A stretch of 64,000 bases of DNA, from assembly GCA_003024175.1 (NCBI GenBank), contig MDYQ01000035.1:62001-126000 (forward strand), in the 5' to 3' direction. Below the pieces are notes generated by a model. It was not told where the DNA came from. It made no database searches and worked only from the letters and a program-made list of their open reading frames with translations. Numbering within the stretch: position 1 is the first letter of the stretch; every line of letters begins with the position of its first letter. The stretch comes from Planoprotostelium fungivorum (taxonomy: Eukaryota > Evosea > Variosea > Cavosteliida > Cavosteliaceae). The position numbers were made by a program, and so were the translations under genes. Positions 35,801-47,378 of the stretch are shown here, piece by piece.

Positions 35801-36102
35801 GCGCACGGAGACTGATGATGTTGTCAGATGGTGAAGGCGATCCAAAGTGGCGAAGTCAAACTCGACATGGAACACGGTTGGGCCGAACACCTACAGTCCA
35901 TCGTGTCCCGCTGGTGATCTCCGTCTCATCTCCGATTCCATCACGGTTGACATGATGCAGCACGAGGGCCCTTGTCGAGGAGAGACCTCCTTTCTCTCGC
36001 ATCTGCAGAGAACTAGAAGCAAAGTCTCGGCTCAAGAGATCCGATTCATTTGTCAATCAATCCCGTGAAGACGTAGACTCTTACAGTGTCCTCAACGTAT
36101 GA
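32883..36102 (+). CDS. LRR receptor with degenerate (pseudo)kinase domain
   Basis: Signal peptide MKPLNRLSILLCVLGFFVLG at 32883, then an LRR N-cap (VCNSTDFVGVTC) and several plant-type LRRs (TIVMDGCGMRGTIPSTIWNI, LSLSHNSLEGSVP, LALDGNALSGSL, LNVSHNNL). A linker of beta-rich repeats with sequons and a GPS-like stretch (CQCDHLTNFSLGS) precedes the membrane helix (IIVGASVGGALVVSIVMLIL). The cytoplasmic kinase fold keeps VAIKKC and APEVLL plus the C-lobe motif ERPPFSRICRELE. Its catalytic loop reads HTRLTPDK instead of HRDLKPEN, and the DFG position reads CGF. Both catalytic aspartates are therefore missing. End ...DSYSVLNV at 36102. A paralogue starts at 63036. Some of the roughly 20 exon joins (33540-34600, 35200-35400) are approximate. 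Confidence 0.8.
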
Positions 36103-36227
36103 GAAGAGGGTGATCCACCGTGAAGGAGTTTCGTGATGGGATCGATAGAGGAGGGTTGTGAATAGATTGTATCTGTACAAATTGTATCTGCTTTTGTATG
36201 TTTAGATGTTAGAAGGGCAAAACAGTG

Positions 36228-36298
36228 GGGCTCCACCGGGACTCGAACCCGGGCCTCCTGCACCCAAAGCAGGAATTTTACCTCTAAACTATGGAGCC
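36228..36298 (-). tRNA. tRNA-Pro (anticodon UGG), second copy
   Basis: Identical over all 71 bases to the copy at 30145-30215 but on the opposite strand. The acceptor pairing, TGG anticodon and TTCGAGT loop are all intact. The 3' flank begins ACTGTTTTGCC, closely matching the flank of the first copy, so the T4 run there can serve as terminator. Confidence 0.95.
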
Positions 36299-36428
36299 AG
36301 CTTGTCACGTGGTCGTTAAGCGAAACATGTATCATACATTACCCTCTGAAAGCCGTTGTGATGAGACGACCTACGCTCGATGCATATGCATCGACGTGCA
36401 TATATACAATCTCACTCATCTATTCATG

Positions 36429-38500
36429 TCAATAATTGAATGTCTCTCGGATGATGTTTTCCTTCTCTACTCCGGCAGATGTGAGGGCATCGACGACGTC
36501 TTCTTCTAATCCAATCGGTCCACAGACATAAGCCATTCTCTCCTTCACATCTCTCCAAGATGTCACATCCTCTTTCTTCCACCTCCTTCTCTCAATATTC
36601 ACATCAAGGTCTCGTTCCTTGCATCGACCAGGTATAATCACTGGGTTTCGATTCGTGCTGTACAGCTTGATGCAAAGTTTGATGTCGTTCGTGATGGGCA
36701 AGGCATCATCGATGAGATCCAACGTGATTTGAGGCTCTCTCGTGACGATGACAAACATCACATCGACATCGTGATCGATGCTGTTGAGGAAGCTGAGGAA
36801 TGGAGTGATACCGATACCTCCGGCGATCCAGAGAAATTTCGTCTTACGTTCGGGTGGGGGTAGAATGAAATCTCCACCGAATCCCAAGACGGGTAATCTG
36901 ACGTCAGCCACGGAAGAATCCCTGAGGTTCCCGTACAATTGTCCGATGGAGAACAAGAGTGGCGTGACGATTCCGTTGGGAACTCTCTTGATGGTGATAC
37001 AGAACGTTTCATTCGAATGAAAAGACACCGTCCTGGAGATGCTAAGGACATTGTGTGATCATCATCATCACCATGTTCGGATGCCATCATCGTTGACAAG
37101 GCGAGGTTGGTGTTCGGCCATGTGTCTGTAGCCTCTCGAACCACTCAACGGACTCATATCAATGACTACATACTGTCCTCCCCTGCAAAAGACTCTCTCT
37201 GAATATTCGAATTCGAACGTGGCGATCGGATCTTCCTCGGAATCTCCGAAAAATCTCACGCCCACCAGCCTGGCATGGTTTCCACCTCCGAGGAGGCTCG
37301 TCTCTTTCTCTTCGTTCAGGTAACGAAGGGGTGGACTGTACAGACTTTTCCCAGAATCTTCCACGTCGACAATCGATCGGAAGGGTAGAGCGTCGCGGAC
37401 GAGAGTGTAGCCGGCGATGTAGACGAGAGTCAAGAGGGGAGTCCTGGGCATGATGGCTGCCGCTTCGGCTCCGGTTACGTTGCGTGCGGTGCCGGATACG
37501 TACAGTACGTCTCCGGTCTCGAAGTCGACGAAGGTCAGGGAGGCGAGGGGGGTCACTTGAATGTTCCCCAGGGAGCTGTGTACGTCAGGAATAACTTTGA
37601 TGGAGTTAAGATGATGATGATGATGACGGTGAGATGATCAGATCACAGATCAGGACATGACGATGATGATGTAGAACTCACGACATGAAGCGGTTACCAC
37701 TGTAATCCGGTACGACCAAGGTCCTGCGGTCTCTCCTCACTCGAACGAAACCCCTGCAGCCACCTCGATGATTGCATCCCAAGTGGCCCAGTTGGTGTTC
37801 ACCCTCCCTCCTCAGAGCTGCTGTTCCCAGATAAACTGTGCTCTGTCTGCCGATGAAGTCGATGATGGGATCGGTCAAGGTCTCATTGATGTCGAGGAGA
37901 GGCTTGTGACTGAAGATGTGAGGATTTCTCTGGGGAAATGGTTAGAGGGGACGAGCGTGGATGTATTTTGGACAGTTTCTGGATGATGGTGAGTTCTATG
38001 CATTCGATGCGACGGATGATGTCTCACCCGGTGGCTTCATTGATGGAGATGTGAAACTGTGTCGTGTTTCCATCGCGATGCACTCGCTCGATGGTTCCGG
38101 CCAATTTGTTTCTCCTTCTCGTGTGGTACTCTACACCCACTCCCGCACATAGTCCATTGTCTCTCATGTGATCTTCTAGAGGATCACCCTTCCACAGTTG
38201 AACTTGACCTGTGATGGAATCGGGCGTGGGAGACGATATGAAACCGGAGGTACCGGCGTCAGAAGACAAGATGCCTGTCCAGAGTCTGCCGTCCGCGGCG
38301 AGTACGGTAAGAGGGAGGAAGCAGATGTTCGAATGGTGAAAGATCCGATGTTGTTGGGGGAGATCAGATCGAATAATCCGAGTAGCGTCGGGGACTTGAT
38401 CGTGCCATCCCATAGTCTTTTGAAGAGCGATCTCTCCTTCATGCCAACCTTGAATGGGCTGACGAGGGATGGGGAAATTCGTTTCGATGGTCGTAGTCAT
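36429..38500 (-). CDS. Flavoprotein oxidoreductase: PNPOx-like plus ferredoxin-reductase modules
   Basis: Start ATG at 38500 (MTTTIETNFPIPRQPIQGWH). The N-terminal half is a split-barrel of pyridoxamine-phosphate-oxidase type (GEIALQKTMG, LAADGRLWTGILSSDAGTSG, DFIGRQSTVYLGTAALRREG). The C-terminal half is an FAD-binding FR-type reductase: FCRGGQYVVIDMSPL (FAD site), then FLWIAGGIGITPFLSFL (NAD-binding GGIGITPF) and AYVCGPIGLEEDVVDALTSA (CGP motif). The final Cys-Gly-Pro block and NIIRETFNY end match the family. No 2Fe-2S domain is present. Similar two-module proteins occur in fungi and bacteria; substrates are mostly unknown. Introns near 37557-37680, 37920-38020 and 37030-37060. Confidence 0.8.
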
Positions 38501-38714
38501 CTGTTGCGTGTGGTGTCTGAATTGATGTCTTTATGATGCGGCTGATGTCGTCATCGATGACGGTGCTGGATAGTTGCCGTGCACACCGTCGCATTTTTTT
38601 GTTGGCCAATTTGTAGACCAAGAAGGGTATCGTCTCACACTCTCAGGTATCACAGAACACCGTGCTCGCGTCTTTGAATAAAAATGTGACTTCACGAAAG
38701 AGACGTTACTATCT

Positions 38715-41700
38715 TTACACTTTGTCTTCCAACGGCTTCAATCCTTGGTCTTTCACGTTCTCCACCAACACCATCGTCGCTGATGCGATACCCATCATCC
38801 TGGCACTCTCCAGATCATCCAGATTACTGTACAGTTCGATGTAACTGTCTCTCATCAATATCTCCTCTTTCCATCACATCGTCATCACATCATCATGTGA
38901 TGATATGACGTGATCATCTGATCTGACTCACTGAAGATTCGATAAAAAGTTTGGAATGTTGACGGCGTGGATGACAAAAGCCATGATGGTCCACAATGCA
39001 TCTGGTCCAGGGTCATCCAGCATGGACACGCAATTGCTCAGAATCTCCCAACACTTTGCCACACAGAGGTACTTGTCGTACGGCGCCTGTGACGTCATCA
39101 GTCATCTACAACGCGCTTCGAATGGAGATTTCGACGGAATTTCTATGCTTCTCTACCGCGTAAGAGTTGATCTTCTTGAGTTCGGCTTGGGCGAAGAACC
39201 AAGGAGCGTCTGTCTGCAATTTGGCGGGAACACGAAAATCGTCGGGGGATAGACCCTTGCTGCCTGCGATTTTGGAGGATAGAACGACGTCTTCAATGAC
39301 GGGTAAGAAGAGTCTAAAGAGGTCAGAGACATCGTGGTGATGACACATGTCGTTTGGTGATGTGATCATGATGTGATGCGATGATTTGTGTTGATGATGT
39401 GACATGGTGTCCGATGAGATCGGATGAACGATGGATGAGATGCACGATGAGCTCACTCTTTGTGTAATGTGCACAAGAGATTCTGTTCCAATTGTCTTAA
39501 AGCAATCTTGATCTGATAATCATCGTTCTGGTTCAAAAAGAATTCGTTCTCCATTCGATCCCTGTGTAGATCCAAGAAATCTATCCTTCCGTCACAAACA
39601 CCGTTGTAGATGAACAATAAAATCAAATAAAATCACCCTTGATCTGACGGCTCCTGACGCCACAGGCATCACAAGTTCTCTGCGGAAATTCCAGCAAACC
39701 ACAGTGACATTCACCCTTCAGATATCTCTTGAACTGTTCGATGAACCTGATGACGTCATTCTACGTCATCGCATCACGCTCACAGTTCTTTCTCCACGTT
39801 GAAGACGGATCTCTTGTAATCGTCCAGCGAGCTGTTGATGCTGTTCTGCTCCAACGTATTCTTCTGCAGGTTGACCTGGAATATTCGATGAGTCTTACCA
39901 TGAAGTTTCCATGAAACTTCACCTTGGTGACGTGGATCTGAGCTACGTCGAGCAACATTCGGATGTTCAATTTGTACGCCTCCGTACGGTCCATCCTATC
40001 TCTGCTCTCCTACTGCACTGTCGACATTTCGATATACGTCGACACATCACCTGAACCATTTCTCTCAGTAGCCTAGAGAAATTTCCCTCGCTGAAATCTC
40101 GCGGAAAATTCGGTTCCCTGAGGCATCTGACAGTATCGTAGATCTGAGCGGCGAGAGAAGAGGCATCCTTGTTCCAATATTTCTGCTGCCTCTCTAAGCA
40201 GAGAGGAACCGGTGTAGATGGATCGACGCCCAGTAGATTGGGCAGCTGAGAGAGGACGTGGAAGAGCTTCTTCTTCGCTTCTTTCACGATGGGAGCATCT
40301 GTGGAGGGTGAGATGAACATCTACAACGGTGTAGAGGGTGACGATCTACAACGGTGTAGAGATATGATGTATGGTGATACGCGGGGAGATGAATTTGTGT
40401 GACGATTCGTTCATCTACAACGCTCACCGCTGACCGTCGGTGGAGGAATGGGTATGATCTGCACGAGTCACACCGGAAAACTCGTCGAAATTTCACCTCG
40501 ATGAGCGTACGGTTGAGTACGATGATGGTGTCGTTCTCCGTGTTGCGATAAGGAATGAAATGGTGCAATAAGTTCTTCACTTCGGTGGGGGAGAGGGCGG
40601 TGAATTCTGGCTTGGAGACATCGATGGGCTCCGCATTCTGAATCAAATGGATGATAGCAGAATAATCGCTCAGTTCGTCCATCTACAACGAGTTAGGGTC
40701 ATTCCAGGGTGATTCGTCAGTAATGATGGTGTTGAGCGGGTTATGTTTACGGTGGAAAAATGATTCAGATATGTCATTCCATCATAGATCGTTCGAATGA
40801 AAGAAACACATCGATTGTCTTCGGTGATGAAATAAAGACTTGTGAACATTCGATATCGAATGGAAATCCCGTGAAATTTCACCTTAGAGGCAGATATGAT
40901 CTTGATGATGAGCTCGAATTCTCCCTTGGGAATGGTAGAGAAGGGATACAGTTCGTCGTCGTAACTGGGTGCTTTCTGCGAGTTTTCAGCGACATTTCGA
41001 CTCGAAATCCGTACCTCGTAGTCGTTGCCCTGGTTCAGGCCGTGCACGACGTTCCAGAAATATTTCGTCATTCTAAAGTCTCCGTTGACGTTGATGGCGC
41101 TGAGGTAATTTGCAGCCTTGTTGATCTCTGCGATCGCCGCATCTGAAGAATCTAAAGATAGATCAGGAGGTGTCGAAATTTCCACGAAATTTCAGAGCGA
41201 AGAGATGACGTGAGATATTGTAATGGGAGGATAAAAGAATAAAATGAAATAAATGTCGTCACCCGTGTAGATAGAGATGTACTGGTGAGGCCTCAGGAGG
41301 CAAGGCATGAAGAAAGAAAAGATCAATAAATCTCTCAATAAAATCGTATTGATGTCTTCTACACTCCATCCCAGAGAGACTCCCACACTGGCCGGGGTCA
41401 CAAATGTTTGAGTCGATCTACAACGACTCACTCGTGCAATTTTCTGGCCAAGATGCGAATTCCGTATGGTAGAGAGTCCACGGTGGATGTGATACGATCC
41501 AGTACCTTCTCCGTGTGAATAATCGCGGAAATTCAGACGTCGACAAGGGCTGATGATACATTGATCACGCAACGATCGCGATGGTGATGATGTGATCGTG
41601 ATGATGCGATCATGATGATGATGATCGTGATCACCTGATCGATGAACCCAGTTCGGTAGTCACTATCACTACTATCTCCCTTATCACTCGACTGATGAAA

Positions 41701-43157
41701 GTGGCCCATCAACAGATCCTGCAGGATGATACTCAAATACTCTCTCACTCGTGTGTTCCTGATTCACGTCAGGCTCTGGATGAGGTCACGTGATCTCCCT
41801 CTTCACCTGATGTAAGTGCTGACGACTTCAGAGAAGAAAGTTGGCATTCTGAATGTTTTCTTGTCATCGAAAAATCCGCGAGAATTCATCTCGTCCACCA
41901 TGGCCTGTCAAAAGTGTAAGTAATTTTTTTCAATAAAAAATGTCTACGTCTTTCAAATTGGAAATCCAATTTCTACTCGAGTGGTGATCGTCCACTTTTT
42001 CTCTTTTTTCGATAAAAAACGATGACAACAAAACAGATGGACGAATTATTTTCCATCGATCTCTCACCTCGAGTAGATTCAACAGCTTACACTCTTCGCT
42101 GACGGACCAACAGTTGACGAAGAGAAAGGTGACTATGGAATTGCTTAACCTCTTTGAAGCGGCCGAATTGACGTTCTTCTTTGTAGATAAGAAACCTTCG
42201 TTTGCGATGGCCGATGAGAAGAAACGAGGATCGTTCCTACACTTTTCTAATATGCGCAACATGGGCTGAAGAGTTGGTCAGGAGGTTAAGGTGGGACGTG
42301 ATGGTCATCGTGAGAAGCGCAATGATGGAGAGGTGATGAGGTGATCATCGTGATGGGAGGGAAGTTGATGGAATAGACGTCACCTTTTGTATGGTGGAAT
42401 GGTAATCGTCTACCACGATTTTTTTCGGTTTGACCAGATCGTGAATGTTAGCCGATGATGTTCTGGGGGAAGCCCTTCGACATTGTCATCCGACAGACAC
42501 ATCATGCATCCATTGAACTCACGTCGGAGTGTTTCCACTGCTTCTGGATAACACGGGACTGCTTGCATCGTAATTGGTGGGTAATCCTGCAGATGGTGCC
42601 CTCCTGATTGTGTACTCCTCCGGAGTGATGGACTCTGTAACTGGGCCCACATTGGGTGTCGTCGAAGTGAAAAAGTTCTTGAAGCCCTTCTTGAATGATA
42701 TGATCTCTTTCGGTTTCGTATCTGGGACGGGGGCTGTTGCTCGACGAGACAACTTGGGAGTCGTGTTGTTGCTTCCAACGCTGTTCGCTCCCAAGCTTGA
42801 CTGTGATATATCAGATGATGACGAAGAGGGGGTAAAAATGATTAATGACCTCTCTTTGATGTCCAGAGAAAGATGGAGTTCCAGAATGTGCCTCAGTGAT
42901 AGTCTGCATCTGTTGGACGTCCAAAATAACAGTCTTGAGATTCTTTCTCTCCTCCGCTAACAGTTTCTGAACGTGAGTGACCACATATCGATCTATAATG
43001 TTTTATGAGAACGTCTCCAGGGGCACACTCATATCAGAAACCCACCCGTAGTCGATAGATACTGCTCCTCTTTGATCTGCGAGTGCAAAGCCAATACACC
43101 TCTCATAACGACCTTCTTATCCAGATCATTGTCCTTCACTACCTCCATTCCATCCAT
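38715..43157 (-). CDS. GAPVD1-like RasGAP and VPS9-domain protein
   Basis: A long gene (about 20 exons) starting MDGMEVVKDNDLDKKVVMRG at 43157. The N-terminus is followed by a Ser/Thr-rich linker and a divergent RasGAP-like helical region: FFSSAIANEGFLSTKKN, SEECKLLNLLE, VREYLSIILQDLLMG and LLIFSFFMPCLLRPHQY in the position of the FLRFIxPAI signature. Middle helices (CHCGLLEFPQRTCDACG, two CxxC-like pairs) are unusual. The C-terminus is a VPS9 Rab5-exchange domain: APYDKYLCVAKCWEILSNCV, ALWTIMAFVIHAVNIPNFL, SYIELYSNL, then ARMMGIASATMVLVEN. This order matches GAPVD1/RME-6, which couples Ras or Rab inactivation to Rab5 activation on endosomes. Ends PLEDKV at 38715. RasGAP assignment is weaker than VPS9. 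Confidence 0.7.
40320..40360. repeat. Two intronic TCTACAACGGTGTAGA foldbacks
   Basis: Two exact copies (40320-40335 and 40345-40360) of a 16-bp inverted repeat with stems TCTACA/TGTAGA, in one intron of the RasGAP-VPS9 gene. Related foldbacks lie in introns at 34585-34600 and 49695-49710. Confidence 0.85.
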
Positions 43158-43186
43158 GACGACCTAATCTGCCCACCAACCCAAAG

Positions 43187-45723
43187 ATGCACATGTTTCA
43201 TAGCGATGAGAACCCGAATTTTTGTGGCGGCAAAATTTCGAATTTAAAACTGCACAGACACACCATCCGCAGCATGGACGAGAACAAGGAGAACATTCTA
43301 AAGACAGGATGGCAATCCGTTCGAGTCAAACTGTTCAGTAATGGTGACTCCATCTCATCGAGATCGTTGGACAAAAGGCGATCGGCATCTACTGAATCAG
43401 TCAAGAGACACAGTGTTGCATTCGTCAACTCCCCTCTGGTGCGTGACCATGTCTTCCATCTACTCAACCATTTCCTTAGATGATCGGGAAGAGAACTGTA
43501 CCATCAAACAATGCTGACTCCCCTCCCGTCGTAAAGAGAGGTACGTGCGCTGATAGAGACAACATTTGACGTTCCATCAGATCTAAAATCATCCATCCGA
43601 AAAGAAGAGATCAGACAGGAGGGAAAGAGGAAGCAATTTCGATTCGACCAACAGAAAATCGAACAATTCACGAGATCAGCCACGGGAGACAACCTCTTAT
43701 TGGGTGATGAATGACCCAATCATTTTCATCGTCTCCTCACCTTCCATCAGATCAAGTCATCGTCGAAGAGAGAGACATCAGCTTCGAACCATACATCGCC
43801 GCCAGTCGCTGCTCTTTCCGCCAGAAATCAGCCAGTGTCTCTGCCTTCTCTGAACGCCCGGACCCCAACTTTGAGAAGGTTCGACCGATCGCATTCTAAT
43901 CATCATCATATCTCATGCGATGCGACAGGCCAAGCTGCCGACGTATCTGTCTCCCCCTGCTCCCAGGAGATCAAAGAGAGTTCCCAAAGTAGGTAGCCTG
44001 TCGGCCATCATCCGCTGGTTGATCGCAGAGAACACCGATTCCAAGCTGTTATCCTGCTTCCTCTGCAACCTGTCCGCCTTCAAGACGAAGGCAGTGGATA
44101 TACTGCAGACCATCACGAACATGTGACTCTCCATCATCGTACACCTGCTCATCACATCCTGACTTCAAATAGATACGGCACGATCGATTGTACCAACTCA
44201 TCCTACATGACGAAGACGAAAGGAAGAGTCATCGAATTTTCCATCATCTGGCTTGAATCCTGCCCCGCTGAGGAATGCCAAGATCCATATTTCATCGAAA
44301 AGTTGAACGAATTTTCTTCGATCCTTCTCGTCGACAGCTTTCGCGTAGAAGTCGATGAAATTTCGTCGTGCATTCAGGTGAATTTCTCGGGGAATATCCG
44401 TTCGGTGAATGATCGAGGTAACAGCGAATCCACGATCAACAACTTCTCATCGTCACGGAAGAATTATTACAGAACGATGGAATTGTTCCGGGTCAAAAGG
44501 TCAACGTTACGCCCGTCAAGCAGCAGCAGGGCCTGCGATCTCGTGCAACGTCGCTCGTGTCCCCAGATTCTAAAAATAGGATCCTGAAGCTGTCTGACTC
44601 CAGCCCGGCAGCCTGGGGCCCCGTCAAATTCAAGCACATGACCGTGCACGACATAGCCACCCAATTGCACGCGATCGAAACTGAGGTAGATCTTTTATTC
44701 ATTCCAAAGAGAATAGAAGATACATTTGTTATAGAGTATGGGATGAAGTTGACTCGAATAGATCTTCTGTAGGATTGACATCCGCAAAGAGTTCAATAAC
44801 GTGTGTTGGACAAAGGTGGACAGTCGAGTCATCTGCCCGAACATCACATCGCTCATCGATAGATCGAATCGTGTGTCATTCTGGGTGGTCACAGAGGTAT
44901 TGACTCTTTCACTTTTTCATCTTCTCATTTCTCTCGTCAAATTTGACCAAAGTTTATTCTCATCTCCTCCATCATCACTCATCATCTCTATCACCTTCTG
45001 AACTGCGACAGATCATGACCTGCATCGGTGAAAACAAACAGACCGAAGCCATCAAGAAGTTCATCTCAATCGGCATCGAATGTAAGAGGAGGAACAATTT
45101 CAACTCCTCGATGGAGGTCTTTGCTGGTCTCAGCGTCCACACGGTCAATCGCCTGACGAATGCGTGGAGAAATCTGCCCGAAAAATCGAGGCGCGAATTC
45201 GAGGAACTGGAAAACTTCTTCTCTGCCGTCAACAACTACAGGTGTGTGGATGGAGGATATTTAGACGTAGGCTGACGCGAGAGAGGCACTATCGCGCCGA
45301 GCTGAGGAGGCTGAACGGTATGGTCTTGGACGGAACGTATCAGGAACACTATCCGTACCCGCTGTTACCTTATCTCGGTGTCATACTGAGAGACGTTCTA
45401 TTCTGTGACGAAGCGAACGATAACTATGTCGATTTGGCTGGAAATCGTGTCATCAACTTTTTCAAGATGAGGATACTGGGGTCTATACTTCACGACGTGC
45501 AGGTCTGTTTTCGTGATGATGACACGCGTGCATCGTCATGATGATGGATGCACGTGATGAGAGATGATGAGGTGACAATGTGCAGATGTATCAGAACTCG
45601 CCGCAGATCAGTCGGTTGGAACATGAGGGGGATCTGAAGTTGCAGAATTACTTGACGAATCTAGTCATCGTACCGGAAGAGAGACTGGTGGATCGCCATC
45701 GAAAGAGTCAAAGCCATCGATAA
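43187..45723 (+). CDS. Ras guanine nucleotide exchange factor (RasGEF_N plus CDC25)
   Basis: Activates Ras-family GTPases. Two candidate starts: 43187 (MHMFHSDENPN) and 43274 (MDENKENILKTGWQ); the second leaves a more usual 117-bp gap to the divergent neighbour and is perhaps more likely. A disordered, basic N-terminus leads to the RasGEF_N domain (KVGSLSAIIRWLIAENTDSK, CFLCNLSAFKTKAVDILQTI). The catalytic CDC25 domain reads MTVHDIATQLHAIE, FNNVCWTKVDSRV, NFNSSMEVFAGLSVHTVNRL (the NFN helical hairpin region) and LPYLGVILRDVLFCDEAN. It closes with MYQNSPQISRLE and ends RKSQSHR at 45723. About ten introns. Confidence 0.9.
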
Positions 45724-45913
45724 AGTATTTTATAGAAGATGGAATGGTGATCGACATCCAACCGCAGATCGATTCAAAAGATCATAGTGGGCTGTCTCAT
45801 CGACAAAGGTAAGTCTTCATGATCATGAGGGTGGCGTTGAGCTTAAGGTCCTGTCAATCTATGAAAGATTTGTAAACGTCTTCTCATTCATCTTTCCGCG
45901 ACGGGTATTGACG

Positions 45914-47251
45914 ATGAGAGGAGCCATCTTCTTTTTCCTCTTCGTCCTGTCGATTGCCTTCATCCAAGATGTGGCTTCAGAAGGTGTCAGTGCATTACAA
46001 AACATTGCTAATCGTCTACAGACGATCTGAATCTCACGGATGCAGAGTCGGCCATGCTGCTGTCATACAGCGCATATTGTAACATAACGGCTCTAACATC
46101 TTGGTAACTCCACGGATTGACCTATGTCTCACACATACTAGGGATTGCTACTGGTGTTCTTATCATCAGGTGGTTTTCAACTCTCCTTCTCTTCAAGAAG
46201 TAAAAACATTCCAAGATGCCTATGGTGGAAACATCTTTGGATACTCGGGTGTGACCCGAGATTACAGTGAGTTCACGTTTATCATGCTCTTTACCTGACG
46301 AATAACAGTTGTTATCTCTTTCCGAGGTACTCGAGCGCAAGACCTCAGCAACTGGCTCACCGATCTCTCATACGAGATGACCTCTCCGTTTCACGAGGCC
46401 ATCACGGGCGCGAAAGTCCACAGTGGCTTCTTAAACGCTTACGTATGTAAGAACCTTCATTCTTCTCTGCACCATTCTGACCATACGCGACAGCCGTCCG
46501 AGATCAGCTGCTCAAGATCGTCGGAGGTTTCACAACCAAATACCCAAAGAAGACAATCCTCTTCACAGGTGCGTCGATATCTCCTTTCGTACGGTCCTCA
46601 CATGATGCAGGACATTCACTCGGTGGTGCCTTGACTGTATTGGCCGCAGTTGATACATATCTCATCAAAGCTTTCAAAAATCGCGTACTCATTCACACCC
46701 TGGGAGCTCCAAGGTAAGATGAAGATCACATCTCACATCTCATCAAGTCTTCTCATCATAATGTAACATTGGTCTCTCCACGCGAGCGATCATCATCACT
46801 CGATCACATCGTCACACTCGCAAGTCTTCGCCACACATCACCCATCAAAGCATCACATCACATCATCACGAATCCATCTGACGTTCATTTTAGAGTCGGA
46901 AACCCACAGTTTGCCGCCTTCGTTGACGAGACCTTCCCATCTTCCATTCGTATCACCAACCGCTACGATCCTGTGCCTCGTCTTCCTCTTCAGAGCATGG
47001 GTTTCCTTCATTATGGCTGGGAACATTGGACTCCCTACGGTAACACCACGATGATTCCTTGTAATTACAAGAAGGGAGAAGAAGGTGAAAAATCGTCGTT
47101 CAATGATGTGAAGAAAGAGATGATGCATGTTGTTGATGGGGTGACAGATGAAAAGTGCATCGATTCGCTTTGGCCCTGGCAGACAAATCTGTTCGATCAC
47201 TTGGAGTATTTTGGACTCAACAAGAGAATCGGAAAAGCGTTCGGTTGTTGA
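45914..47251 (+). CDS. Secreted class 3 (alpha/beta hydrolase) lipase
   Basis: Signal peptide MRGAIFFFLFVLSIAFIQDV at 45914. After an exon with ESAMLLSYSAYCNITALTSW comes the oxyanion block VVISFRGTRAQDLSNWLTDL. The nucleophile elbow is split by an intron: KKTILFTG then HSLGGALTVLAAVDTYL, giving GHSLGG. The catalytic Asp lies in RITNRYDPVPRLPLQSMGF, and the His in LFDHLEYFGL near the C-terminus. Family: class 3 triacylglycerol lipases (fungal Rhizomucor type), commonly extracellular or phagosomal digestive enzymes in amoebae. Ends GKAFGC at 47251; six introns of 40-130 nt. Convergent with pyridoxal kinase. Confidence 0.9.
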
Positions 47252-47378
47252 TAAAAGAGAGCAAACGATTCGAACCCTATCTTATTCTATTTTATTTTGA
47301 CCCCACGGTGCGCATGAGAATCATTCACTTTAAAATTATTAAAACGATTATCGAACCAAAAGATGTTTCGTGAGGGAA

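Noticed and set aside
42574-42960. Plus-strand frame of 128 codons
   Set aside because: It lies antisense to exons of the GAPVD1-like gene that show continuous frame and normal splice sites.
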